The notes under the pieces are model-generated. The model was not told the origin of the DNA and made no database searches. It worked only from the letters and a program-made list of their open reading frames with translations. From Hordeum vulgare subsp. vulgare (taxonomy: Eukaryota > Streptophyta > Magnoliopsida > Poales > Poaceae), in the NCBI RefSeq assembly GCF_904849725.1, contig NC_058519.1, positions 27,697,267 through 27,761,266 on the forward strand: a stretch of 64,000 bases of DNA, read 5' to 3'. The position numbers and the translations under genes are program-made. Positions 53,127 through 64,000 of the stretch are shown here, piece by piece. The stretch's first letter is position 1. Each line of letters begins with the position of its first letter.

Positions 53127-56100
53127 TGTCACGCCCAAGATGCGACCCTATCCTCAATTTGGCACGAGGACCTCGTCAGGGATAGAAGCGCATCTCGTCG
53201 TGTCGCAAGAATGGATATCGTTACAAGTACATGTTCTGAAAAGAAGAGATATATATAAAGAGTTGGCTTACACTCGCCGCAAGCTACATCAGAGTCACAT
53301 CAGTACATTACATAACCATCAAGAGTAAGAGCAGGGTCCGACTACAGACGAAAATAAACGACAAAAGAAGAACGACGTCCATCCTTGCTCTCCCAGGCTG
53401 CGGGCCTGGAACCCATCCTAGATCGATGAAGAAGAAGAAGAAGAAGCAACTCCAAATGAACAATCAACGCGCTCGCGTCATGTAACCTTTACCTGTACCT
53501 GCAACTGGTGTTGTAGTAATCTGTGAGCCACAGGGGACTCAGCAATCTCATTTCCAAAGGTATCAAGACTAGCAAAGCTTAATGGGTGAGGCAAGGTTAA
53601 GTGGTGAGGTAGCGGCATCGGCTAAGCATATATTTGGTGGCTAACTTACGAGTACCAGAAATGAGAGGGGGAAGATCTACGCATAACGGACGTGAACTAC
53701 CGGTGATCAAATGAATGATCCTGAACACCTACCTACGTCAGACACAACCCCACCGTGTCCTCGACCGGAGAAGGAACTCACGAAAGAGACAGTCACGGTT
53801 ACGCACACGGTGAGCATATTTTAATTAAGTTAACTTCAAGTTATCTAGAACCAGTGTTAAACAAAGCTTCCACGTTGCCACATAACCGCGGGCACGGCTT
53901 TCCGAAAGATTTAACCCTGCAGGGGTGCTCCAACTAGTCCATCACAAATTACCACAAGCCCCATAGAAATCCTCAATCACGAAGCTCGCGATCTCGTCGG
54001 ATTCCCTAGTGGAAAACCTCAACTCTGAGATTACCCAAAGCATCACCGGAATCCCGATGCACAAGATATCTCGTCAAAGGTAAAACTAATCCAGCAAGGC
54101 CGCCCGACGTGTCGACGATCCCGATAGGAGTCGCGTACCTCGTTCTCAGGACACGACGGATGAGCGATGGTTACCACGCCAAACGCCGAGTTGCCCTGGG
54201 TAGCGTTAATAAGCTGCTCTGTTTTGGACCAACACTCATGAGGAGCACTGGCCCGGGGGTTGATTAAAATAGTCCGCGGGTGCCGGCGGGTCCCTATGCA
54301 ATTTATTAGGTGATTAGGCAAAAGTTGTACCAAAGTTGGGCCTTGCCAGACCAGCTTTAATCTAAAACGAATTATCAAGGGGGTCCCCATAACAACCCCG
54401 ATCATGTTAGGAGCGCTCAAATATGGAACATAACACCGGTAGCCGGTAACTAAAGGGGGCAAAGGTGGAACAAAACACCAGGCTAGAAAAGGCCGAGCCT
54501 TCCACCTTTTACCAAGTATATAGGTGCATTAAATTAAATAGCATTTAATATGGTGATATAACAAGGAACCCATGTTTTGCATGGAAGCATCTGCACCTTC
54601 AACTAGCAACGCTATCAACAGGGTTAAGCAAGCAGTAACATAGCCAATCAATGGTTTGCTAGGTCGAACAGGTTGAAGGTTTCATGGCATTGATGAGAGG
54701 CTGACATTTAACAGGTGGTAGGCAACGAGACATAAACGTCAACATCGAGATAACTAGCATGGCAATGATAGTAATGGTATCTGGGGAAATAATCATCTTG
54801 CCTCAGATCCCACTTGGAAGAAGAATGCCTCCGTGAAGCAGACGAACCGACGTAGTCGAACGGGTCCTCACAATCCGGCACGCTGCGGAGCTCTATCGAG
54901 ACGAAGCAAACCGGAAACACAAATCAACACACGGAATTCACCACACGATGCACAACACATATGATGCATGAGTTACTGGATACATGCAAGTCACGACATG
55001 GCAAATCACACAATCAAACGCTACACATTAAGGGAAGTTCAATATGCACGAGTTGCATATTGACGAAACTCCACGTTAAATATTTAGTTCACTCCCGGTT
55101 AGATACACAGCAATATTAAATGTGATTAAACATGGGAAGAGGTGAAGCGTAATTAAACTACTTATCTAGGCATTTTAAGTGAGGTCAGAAATGACATATA
55201 GCACCTCCAAAATGACCCCACGTGTTAATTTACAATTCTGTTCAGATCTGAACTAATGCATTTAATTGGTTGTGAAACAGCAAAAAAATAGGTTCACGTG
55301 ATTCTACGCGTCTTGGCAAGCAATCTACACATAAGGAACATCTCCAACGGAGCTACGGATCAAAAGATACGGACACCGCAAGATATGATGGCATGAATGC
55401 AAAATGTGTGCAACGGCGGCTACGAGCACTTCATCACATGCAACCAGCAAGAGAAAATGAAACTGCACAAGATTCTAAGCAAGTTTCATGTAGGACACGA
55501 TCAAAACGGAGCCACGGTTCGAAAACTACGAGCAAAAACAAGAAAACACTACAGTCTGCCAAAACAGCAACATAGCAACTTCTACGCCCCACAACTACGA
55601 CTACACAACTCCGATGAGCTCAAGCAAGGCATGGCACGGAAGAGGGCAAAAAGCACTACTACAAACATCTAACAACAACTAGCGTGGCAGCAAGGAGCAC
55701 TAGGAAAAGAAGACACAAAATGGCATCTCACACACTATTTCAGACTTAGTGAAAATAACACCTCAAGAAGGTGCAGTTTTCAGCCTGAAGGCATATTGAC
55801 AGCAGAAAAAACCTAAGCTACAGGACTCCAAATGGCATGAAACTTAACAGCATGCTAGAGAAACACAAGGGGTACAACTAACTCCATTGGGACAACTCCA
55901 AAAGAGCTACAGATCACAAGATGCAAGCAAGACAAGACAGCAACAAAATATAACAGATTCGAGACTTAGCAATATTTCAGCTCCTCTAAAACAGCACTAT
56001 TTCTAGCAACTTGAGAGCAAGAAAACAACACCTAAACATGCATTTCTATTGCAACTAAAAATACCAGGGGCTAGACAAAACATCCAAAAACAACTTCCTA

Positions 56101-56739
56101 GTTGACAACTAATTCAAACGAGGTACGGAATAAATCCTACGAATTAATCAAAAGGGCATCACGGCAAAATATCGTGCGAACGAACTTCCTCACACGCTAA
56201 AACTAATTGCACAGAAAAATCCATGGGATTTTTCTACCCCGGAAACATATAAAACATGTGGGGTTTGCAATACTAAATAATGCCACACAATAATGCGAGA
56301 GAATATCCTAGACACGAAAAATAATCTAGCGGCAAATCCCTACACGCAAAAATACAAATGACTGCTCTAAAATACATGCAAAATTGACCCCTAAAACACG
56401 AGCATTTAACCTACGGCATACGAGCAATTCATACACGCGAGGAAAATAAATGCGGGCACCTACTTATGGAGACAGCACGTAAATCCACGCATTAGGCACT
56501 CTAAACGGCGTCAAATAAATATGCAAGTTTCAAATTCGTACTCTACGCGCGAAACTACCACAAAACCATATAAAAACGTCTCGATCCGATCTACGGTTAA
56601 TAAGTTATAGGCGTTTAAAAATCTAACGTTTATCTGGAATTTAATTAAATCCAGAGAAATACCCTAAAAGGAAAAAAAACATCTATCGGGCCTAGACTAT
56701 GAGCGCTGGATATCTAAAATACGCTCGAGCGATAAATAG

Positions 56740-57480
56740 AGGTCTGGGGAGGAACCTCACCTTGGGCTTGGCCCAGGTCGGCGAAGGAGGCAGGCCGGTC
56801 AGCGCTGGATGGGCTGGCCCAAGCGGGGTAGGCTGCTGGCGGGGCCGTCGCGCTGGGCGTGGCGGCTCGCTCCGAGGCGGCCCGAGCGGACAACGGGCGA
56901 GGCGGCGGCAGCGAGGCCCAGAGGCGCTGGTGGGCCGGCCCACAAGGGCGAGGAGGCGGCAGCGCCCGCACGAACTCCTCGTCCCCTCGACCAGGGATCC
57001 ACGGCGGCGCTGGGAGGGCTCGACGCCGACGGGGGCTGCTGCAGCGGGACGCTAAGGCGACGGGAGGAGGCGGCGCCGGCCGGATCTGGCCAGACCTCGC
57101 CGGATCCGGTCGCCGGCGGGCGAGGCAGCAAGGCGGCGACGGGAGGACCGGGGCCCTGGCGGCGGGGTTGCAGCGGCGAGGGGGAGCAGACTTGCACGCT
57201 CTCCGGCGAGCAGGCTGCCGGCGGCACAGGGGCGGCGCGCTCAGGTGCCGGCGCGGGATCCAGGCGGCGGGCTGGCAAGGCAAGGGCCGGCGAGGTTGCT
57301 GGACGGCGTGGCGGCGCGGGTGAGGGAGCCATTGGGGAGGCTCGGGGTTGCAGGGGCTCAGGCACTCGGCGTTGGCCGGATGGGCCTCGACGGGCCACGC
57401 GCGGGCTCGGGCGGGCCGGCGGCGCGGGTGGGGAGAGGCTGCTGCGGCTAGGGTTAGGGTTAGGGAGCGGATCCCGAGGA
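56740..57480 (-). other. GC-rich block in the LTR of element F
   Basis: Strongly GC-rich and CpG-rich compared with the AT-rich LTR around it. Open frames of 118-261 codons exist on both strands and in several frames, made of Arg, Pro, Ala and Gly, with no domain. I do not call a gene. The position downstream of the likely TATA box suggests transcribed 5' leader (R/U5) sequence. Confidence 0.5.
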
Positions 57481-57676
57481 GGATTAGGGGGGCGCCCAAA
57501 ATAGGCAGGGAGGGGTGCTTAAATAGGGAAAGGGGCTAGGGTGCAGGGTATCTGGGGGTTTTTCGACCCTCCGGACGCGTTCGTGCGGTCCGATCGGAGA
57601 GGCGGGTTAGGGATAGGTGGGACACGGAAAATGAGGAGGGATTTGAGGAAGGCTGTCTAAATTGCATGGGGGGGGG

Positions 57677-57684
57677 TATTTATA
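57677..57684 (-). promoter_or_regulatory. Putative TATA box of the LARD LTR
   Basis: TATAAATA on the minus strand, about 565 bp into the LTR. A second TATA-like box (CTATTTAAGC) lies at about 57520-57530. The telobox-like run CCCTAACCCTAACCCTAG (minus strand, 57465-57448) lies 55-80 bp downstream of the second box, an arrangement seen at plant promoters. The true start is not known. Confidence 0.45.
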
Positions 57685-58247
57685 AGGAAAAGGGGGCTCG
57701 GTTAACCGGAATCGCAATCCGGATCCAACCGCGGGGTCGGATTCGGACGATTCCGAACGCGGGTATGGGTACGCGGCCGTGTAGAGGGGATATCCGGAGA
57801 CGAGAGGGAGAACGGGGGGCGCGGCACGAATTTTTAAAACACCGACAGACGTCCGACGGTAGACCGAATACAGTGCCGCTACGGGCGATCGTTCGGGTAC
57901 CAGACGGTCTCCGATCGCGACGAAATCCGACAGGCGGCCTCGCTATAACTAATCACGACCGCACGTCAAATCTCAACCCGATCAGAGAAAGTTTTCAACA
58001 CACTTTAAAAACAGGGTTTCGACGGTGCCGCGGGCGCGTGCGTGTGCGATCGGACTCAGAATGGGCAACCACGAGAACCGGCAACAACTAACGGATGCAA
58101 GTTTTGAAAAACGGGCGGCAGCGGAGACGCCGATGCAATGCAGATGATGCGCATGATGCGATGATGATGCGACAACTGAAAATACCCACACGACGAAAAC
58201 GGAAAGAAAAGGGGAAGCTTCTAGAACGTCGGCATCGGGCTGTCACA

Positions 58248-61200
58248 ACTCTCCTACACTACAAGAGGATCTCGACCCGAGATCCAAGAATGAAAGGGGG
58301 AGAGGATGAGAAAGAACAAGAGGCAAAAACTTAGTCGCTTCTTTGACAAACGAGTGAAACCAACGATCCTTGAAGGTTGCCAAGAGATGATGAATGACAT
58401 GAGAAAGAAGCAAGAATTCACGGAAAATTTCGGCAGCACTTCGGTAGGAAAAGGGGACAAAAAAAAATAAATTCGATAAGATGAAAGAAATAGACCATAT
58501 TCACAACAAACAAGTAAATAGAGCAAGGGAACACCATGATCTTGATAGAATAACAAGATAGACCCAAAGGAGCAGTATCACAATGCCTCCGGAACAAGAG
58601 AATATGAACTAGCTCATACGGAAGAAGAGAATGAAGAAAAAAGAATGACAACTACCATCACAATAGAATTGAAGAGCCTCCGAATAGAGAATTGACATAG
58701 TAGTTTTAAAACCAACAACGAAAGAACCAGATAGTAGTGGGCTTATGAAAATCATCTCAACAAATATGAGGTGACAAACAACCACTAAAAGGAAGAAGGA
58801 CAGATGAAAGCAAAGATATGAAAACTTCTTACACCGAGAGGATACATTGAGAACTGGGATTAATGACAAGCACCATGATAGCAACAATCCATAGGAAAAG
58901 CTTTAGGTGAAATCCAAACCAAGATAGCTCAATGAAGGAATCATGGGTTGAAAATAACTCAACACCATAGAATCGGTGGGTTTAATTATCTCATTCTTGA
59001 AAGAAAATCTCTTCGAGGCTCCTACACTAACAAGAAGGCTATAATGCCACCTCCAAGGATAAAGGAAGAACAAATGCACTTGGGAATGCAAGGGAACGGA
59101 TACTTGAGGTCCTCCAACAAGAATCTTGAAGAATACTTTGAGATAGAATTGAAAACTTGATGAACCACCATGAAGGACCACCGTATACAAATGAATGATG
59201 CAAAGACATGAAGGTGGAAAGAATAAGATTATGACCTTGCGAGGATTTAGATGAAGCCTCACAAAGAGATACTTGATAGAACTTGGAACTCCGGAAAAGA
59301 AAAGATAAGAACACTTGAGAAAAGGAATTGATATCACGAGCCACTCCGGAAGAAGAATTGAAATCTCTTTGAAGAAGGAAGAACAAGAATAAGAATTATG
59401 TTATGCTCATCCTTCATCAAGTGTAATTGATGACAAGCAACGGATCTAGCATACAACTTATTCCTCTTAAAGAGATTAAGGAGAGATATGAGCACAAGCT
59501 AGAAGAAGTCTTGAAGGAGACACCGATGATAATTGAAATAATGAGGCAACCATGAATGAATGGAGATACAAGAGAACGAAGAGATCATGAGCCACCTGAG
59601 AGAAAAAACTAGAACACGACACTAGAATAATTGAGAGACGAACGAAGAGACAACAATTGAGACGAATTGAGGATGAAAGCTGAAAGCTGAGAACGAAGAT
59701 TCTTCTAAAATGATGGCCTTCAAAGGAACGAGAAATAAAAAACAACTTAGAAATGCACCGGATAGCAAGAAAGGGATTACTCATGATAGAAACAATTGAA
59801 GATGATAGCACCAAGCTGAAATGATGAATCTCCAAGAGAATGGACCAAGATTCGAGAAAAACACTCCTTCGAATTTGCAAGCTAAGAATGATGACGAGGA
59901 ACAACACCAAGAATAGCTGAGACCTCCGGAATAAAGAAGAATGCAAGATTGAGCCAAATTTGAGAATTAATTAAATGGATCTTGAAGAAAGAATATGACT
60001 GATGAAATCCATACTTACGTCATAGTTGAAAAGAATTAAGGATCTCCGGAAAAGATTAAAGAGCCAGGTAAGATCCTGGGAAAGAACCTGTGGGTTATGG
60101 GCCCACTCAAAGAAACCACCGTTAGAAAAGATTGCTAGAACGAGAGATATTGCACCGGTATGAAGAGAACTAGATGAGGTTGAGAACCTCAAAATAATTA
60201 AAAGAATTGAAAACTCGAAACTCAGAGATATCTTCAGCACTCCGGATAGAAAAAAGAGAGGAATGAATAGCAAGATAGGCTCATATCAATCCCAACATAG
60301 GAAGAATTACAAGGATAAAAGGGATATGATGAACACGGATATCTGAATTAAATTCACCGGGTAAGAGAGAAAGAACAGATAGCGGAAGCACAATGAAAAG
60401 GAAACTCTTGGATGAAAATTGAATCACTGAGAAAAGGGCGGGAGGGTGGGGAAAAACAAAGACAACTCGGAACAGATGAGACAAACTCCGGTAAAAATTG
60501 AGAAAATGATCTGCAACATTTTGAGAGGATTGAATTCACTGAAGAGAAGCACACCAGTTGAAAAAACAATTGATATGACGACTCCGGTTGACAAGAATTA
60601 ACAAGAGAATTGATTAAGCCAAAGGATTTGCATTCTGACATAAAAAATATGAGAACACAGATTAGGAAAGATCTGAAATCACCACTTGACATCGAAGCAA
60701 CACGAATTACCACAATCAACAAAACAAAGGGATGAGGCTTATGAAACAAGCCATAAAAAACTCATGAGAAAGATTTCCGTTCGATATTTTCGTGGACAGG
60801 ATCGCACGGGCACGATTTATAGAAGCCATCAAGTGCAAGGCAGTGCACCTGACATACGAAGCGTCCCCGAGTCGTAGCAAGCTACAAGGACTCTTTAAGA
60901 CACAACATGTACCGCTGTAAGTCGACCGTGAACAAACGAATCCACTAGATGTCGAACCCCAACCTAACATCATGCATTTGTTGGAAGATTGTCCTATAAG
61001 CAACTACTTGAATTCCCACCTATGAATTCCCGAAATATCTGGTCATGCAATCTGGTACACGGATACAAGGAGTAATAATCACTCAACTCCTATACTAACC
61101 CGTCACCTGTATCACATCCGTCAACACACGACCAGAATCTCGGACCTTCATCTACAACAGACCCTCGTGATCACAACGATACAAAGTATGGCAGTACTCC

Positions 61201-61613
61201 CGAACAATCTGCACCAGTACTGGGGACATCGGGGTTATCTCGCCACTAATAGTATTGAAGCAATTACGAACATCCTTCGTTCTGAGATACTAAGAAATCT
61301 GAATGATAACGATGTGCTCAAGAATCCCCTGGAGCTCAACTCCCTGGAAGAAGATCAAGTCAGACAGGAGGCACCAAGACAGAACTCCGTCACATCGGCA
61401 TTATATAGATTACAAAAATATCCGCGTGATCCTAAATTTTTTTGAGTGGGAAGAGAAGTAGAGTAAATTATTACGTCGAGATTCCTCACCAGAGCATAGA
61501 AGAGGAGAAAAAAGTGTCCTACTCTCCGATATATAACTAAGACTCAAATAGTTTTTCACTAGACTCGACTCGGCCAAGTTCGATCAATCAAGGGGGCTCC
61601 TAGGTCGGTCCTT
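58248..61613 (-). other. Element F internal domain, non-coding
   Basis: Begins (minus strand, at its 3' end) with the polypurine-like AGTGTAGGAGAGT (58260-58248) next to the LTR. The plus strand is rich in GAAGA and GAATTGA motifs throughout 58300-60800. No domain-like frame on either strand: the ORFs of 92-156 codons are low-complexity Phe/Ser/Leu-rich translations of the purine-rich strand. LARD internal domains are conserved as RNA rather than as protein. Confidence 0.7.
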
Positions 61614-61625
61614 GCTCTGATACCA
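61614..61625 (-). promoter_or_regulatory. Element F primer-binding site, initiator tRNA-Met
   Basis: On the minus strand TGGTATCAGAGC, the complement of the plant initiator tRNA-Met 3' end, lies three bases inside the 5' LTR boundary at 61629. This fixes the orientation of the element. Confidence 0.92.
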
Positions 61626-61628
61626 ACT

Positions 61629-64000
61629 TGACACGCCCAAGATGCGACCCTATCCTCAATTTGGCACGAGGACCTCGTCAGGGATAGAAGCGCATCTCGT
61701 CGTGTCGCAAGAATGGATATCGTTACAAGTACATGTACTGAAAAGAAGAGATATATATAAAGAGTTGGCTTACACTCGCCGCAAGCTACACCAGAGTCAC
61801 ATCAGTACATTACATAACCATCAAGAGTAAGAGCAGGGTCCGACTACGGACGAAAATAAACGACAAAAGAAGAACGACGTCCATCCTTGCTCTCCCAGGC
61901 TGCGGGCCTGGAACCCATCCTAGATCGATGAAGAAGAAGAAGAAGAAGAAGAAGCAAATCCAAATGAACAATCAACGCGCTCGCGTCATGTAACCTTTAC
62001 CTGTACCTGCAACTGGTGTTGTAGTAATCTGTGAGCCACAGGGGACTCAGCATTCTCATTTCCAAAGGTATCAAGACTAGCAAAGCTTAATGGGTGAGGC
62101 AAGGTTAAGTGGTGAGGTAGCGGCAGCGGCTAAGCATATATTTGGTGGCTAACTTACGAGTACCAGAAATAAGAGGGGGGAGATCTACGCATAACGGACG
62201 TGAACTACTGGTGATCAAATGAATGATCCTGAACACCTACCTACGTCAGACATAACCCCACCGTGTCCTCGATCGGAGAAGGAACTCACGAAAGAGACAG
62301 TCACGGTTACGCACACGGTGATCATATTTTAATTAAGTTAACTTTAAGTTATCTAGAACCAGTGTTAAACAAAGCTTCCACGTTGCCACATAACCGCGGG
62401 CACAGCTTTCCGAAAGATTTAACCCTGCAGGGGTGCTCCAACTAGTCCATCACAAATTACCACAAGCCGCATAGAAATCCTCAATCATGAAGCTCGCGAT
62501 CTCGTCGGATTCCCTAGTGGAAAACCTCAACTCTGAGATTACCCAAAGCATCACCGGAATCCCGATGCACAAGATATCTCGTCAAAGGTAAAACTAATCC
62601 AGCAAGGCCGCCCGACGTGTCGACGATCCCGATAGGAGTCGCGTACCTCGTTCTCAGGACACGACGGATGAGCGATGGTTACCACGCCAAATGCCGAGTT
62701 GCCCCGGGTAGCATTAATAAGCTGCTCTGTTTTGGACCAACACTCATGAGGAGCACTGGCCCGGGGGTTGATTAAAATAGTCCGCGGGTGCCGGCGGGTC
62801 CCTATGCAATTTTATTAGGTGATTAGGCAAAAGTAGTACCAAAGTTGGGCCTTGCCAGACCAGCTTTAATCTAAAACGAATTATCAAGGGGGTCCCCATA
62901 ACAACCCCGATCGTGTTAGGAGCGCTCAAATATGGAACATAACACCGGTAGCCGGTAACTAAAGGGGGCAAAGGTGGAACAAAACACCAGGCTAGAAAAG
63001 GCCGAGCCTTCCACCTTTTACCAAGTATATAGGTGCATTAAATTAAATAGCTTTTAATATGGTGATATAACAAGGAACCCATGTTTTGCATGGAAGCATC
63101 TGCACCTGCAACTAGCAACGCTATCAACAGGGTTAAGCAAGCAGTAACATAGCCAATCAGTGGTTTGCTAGGTCGAACAGGTTGAAGGTTTCATGGCATT
63201 GATGAGAGGCTGACATTTAACAGGTGGTAGGCAACGAGACATAAACGTCAGCATCGAGATAACTAGCATGGCAATGATAGTAATGGTATCTGGGGAAATA
63301 ATCATCTTGCCTGAGATCCCGCTTGGAAGAAGAATGCCTTCGTGAAGCAGACGAACCGACGTAGTCGAACGGGTCCTCACAATCCGGCACGCTGCGGAGC
63401 TCTATCGAGACGAAGCAAACCGGAAACACAAATCAACACACGGAATTCACCACACGATGCACAACACATATTATGCATGAGTTACTGGATACATGCAAGT
63501 CACGGCATGGCAAATCACACAATCAAACGCTACACATTAAGTGAAGTTCAATATGCACGAGTTGCATATTGACGAAACTCCACGTTAAATATTTAGTTCA
63601 CTCCCGGTTAGATACACAGCAATATTAAATGTGATTAAACATGGCAAGAGGTGAAGCGTAATTAAACTACTTATCTAGGCATTTTAAGTGAGGTCAGAAA
63701 TGACATATAGCACCTCCAAAATGACCCCACGTGTTAATTTACAATTCTGTTCAGATCTGAACTAATGCATTTAATTGGTTGTGAAACAGCAAAAAAATAG
63801 GTTCACGTGATTCTACGTGTCTTGGCAAGCAATCTACACATAAGGAACATCTCCAACGGAGCTACGGATCAAAAGATACGGACACCGCAAGATATGATGG
63901 CATGAATGCAAAATGTGTGCAACGGCGGCTACGAGCACTTCATCACATGCAACCAGCAAGAGAAAATGAAACTGCACAAGATTCTAAGCAAGTTTCATGT
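61629..64000 (-). repeat. Element F 5' LTR, distal 2.37 kb, cut by the window edge
   Basis: Starts TGACACGCCCAAGATGCGAC on the plus strand, matching TGTCACGCCCAAGATGCGAC at 53127, and stays collinear to 64000 (which corresponds to about 55500). The rest, about 2.7 kb, lies beyond the edge. Confidence 0.92.

Larger units (their letters stand above)
53127..58247 (-). repeat. Element F 3' LTR, 5121 bp
   Basis: On the minus strand it starts TGTGACAGCCCGATGCCGAC at 58247 and ends GGGTCGCATCTTGGGCGTGA, then CA, at 53127. The last 2.37 kb match 61629-64000 with about 33 single-base differences and a few short indels, counted by eye (about 1.4 percent). It includes a GC-rich block at 56740-57480. 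Confidence 0.88.
53127..64000 (-). mobile_element. Element F: Sukkula-like LARD (large retrotransposon derivative), right end outside window
   Basis: Minus-strand element. The 3' LTR (53127-58247, 5121 bp) is followed by a non-coding internal domain of 3381 bp (58248-61628), a primer-binding site and the distal 2372 bp of the 5' LTR (61629-64000). Very long LTRs around about 3.4 kb of non-coding but conserved internal DNA match the organisation of LARDs such as Sukkula in barley and wheat. No gag or pol motif is seen. The left flank GAGGT (53122-53126) should recur at the right end, outside the window. Confidence 0.85.

Noticed and set aside
57448..57465. Telomere-like repeat (interstitial telomere)
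   Set aside because: Only about two and a half CCCTAA units of six bases, not the seven-base plant telomere repeat; better read as a telobox-like promoter motif.
56699..57504. Overlapping ORFs of 118-261 codons in the LARD LTR
   Set aside because: Open on both strands and in several frames because stops are rare in GC-rich DNA; no domains. LARDs are non-coding.
58254..60749. Phe/Ser/Leu-rich minus-strand ORFs in the LARD internal domain, some resembling membrane proteins
   Set aside because: The hydrophobic look comes from translating the pyrimidine-rich strand; frames are short and staggered, with no start context or domain.

Overview
This window looks like intergenic and accessory DNA from a large grass genome of the Triticeae (wheat, Aegilops, barley or rye type). 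The sequence evidence is a complete Angela/BARE/WIS-type Copia LTR with its typical terminus, several Stowaway MITEs with TA target duplications, Triticeae-style CACTA ends, Athila- and Tat-lineage Gypsy pieces, and a large non-coding retrotransposon derivative (LARD) with an LTR of about 5.1 kb. I see no bacterial operon, rRNA, tRNA or CRISPR array. The species cannot be fixed from the sequence alone.

Layout. 1-7.9 kb: decayed retroelement pieces, MITEs (one nested in another) and a 1.8 kb solo LTR that landed inside a GC-palindrome minisatellite. 7.9-16.9 kb: the only convincing host genes, two minus-strand DUF295 genes (330 and 331 aa). They form a diverged tandem duplication that includes upstream DNA, and a third partial copy of the upstream block lies at 16.75 kb. 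Between and around them are Stowaway MITEs, a Copia gag fragment and a 1.6 kb PIF/Harbinger-type element. 16.9-20.2 kb: AT-rich DNA with no convincing gene. 20.2-24.5 kb: a degenerate Copia retrotransposon. 24.5-27.5 kb: a GCAACA-rich block, a small MITE, a 758 bp fold-back element and the left end of a CACTA transposon.

27.5-64 kb is one nested stack. The outermost layer is D, an Athila-lineage Gypsy element on the minus strand (27525-31312, then interrupted). Inside it is B, a Tat-lineage (RIRE2/Grande-like) Gypsy element on the plus strand (31313 onward) that carries an antisense ORF. B's gag is interrupted by A, a second gag-only Athila-type element (33519-42882, TSD ACCTA). A's 3' LTR is itself interrupted by C (39797-42445, TSD ATCAT), a small LTR element that carries part of a plant C2H2 (ZAT-like) zinc-finger gene instead of gag-pol. 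B's 3' region is interrupted by E, a CACTA transposon (46513 onward) with a broken TNP2 transposase gene. E is interrupted by F, a Sukkula-like LARD (53127 onward, minus strand) that runs off the right edge. The right ends of D, B, E and F all lie outside the window.

Most interesting points: the zinc-finger fragment captured between two LTRs, with a primer-binding site resembling that of the Tat element B; the antisense ORF of B, with a frame-preserving intron whose acceptor appears lost; a long perfect-looking hairpin just upstream of the CACTA transposase start; and the DUF295 tandem pair with an insertion whose empty site can be read from the paralogous copy. By-eye counts are approximate; no alignment or database search was run.
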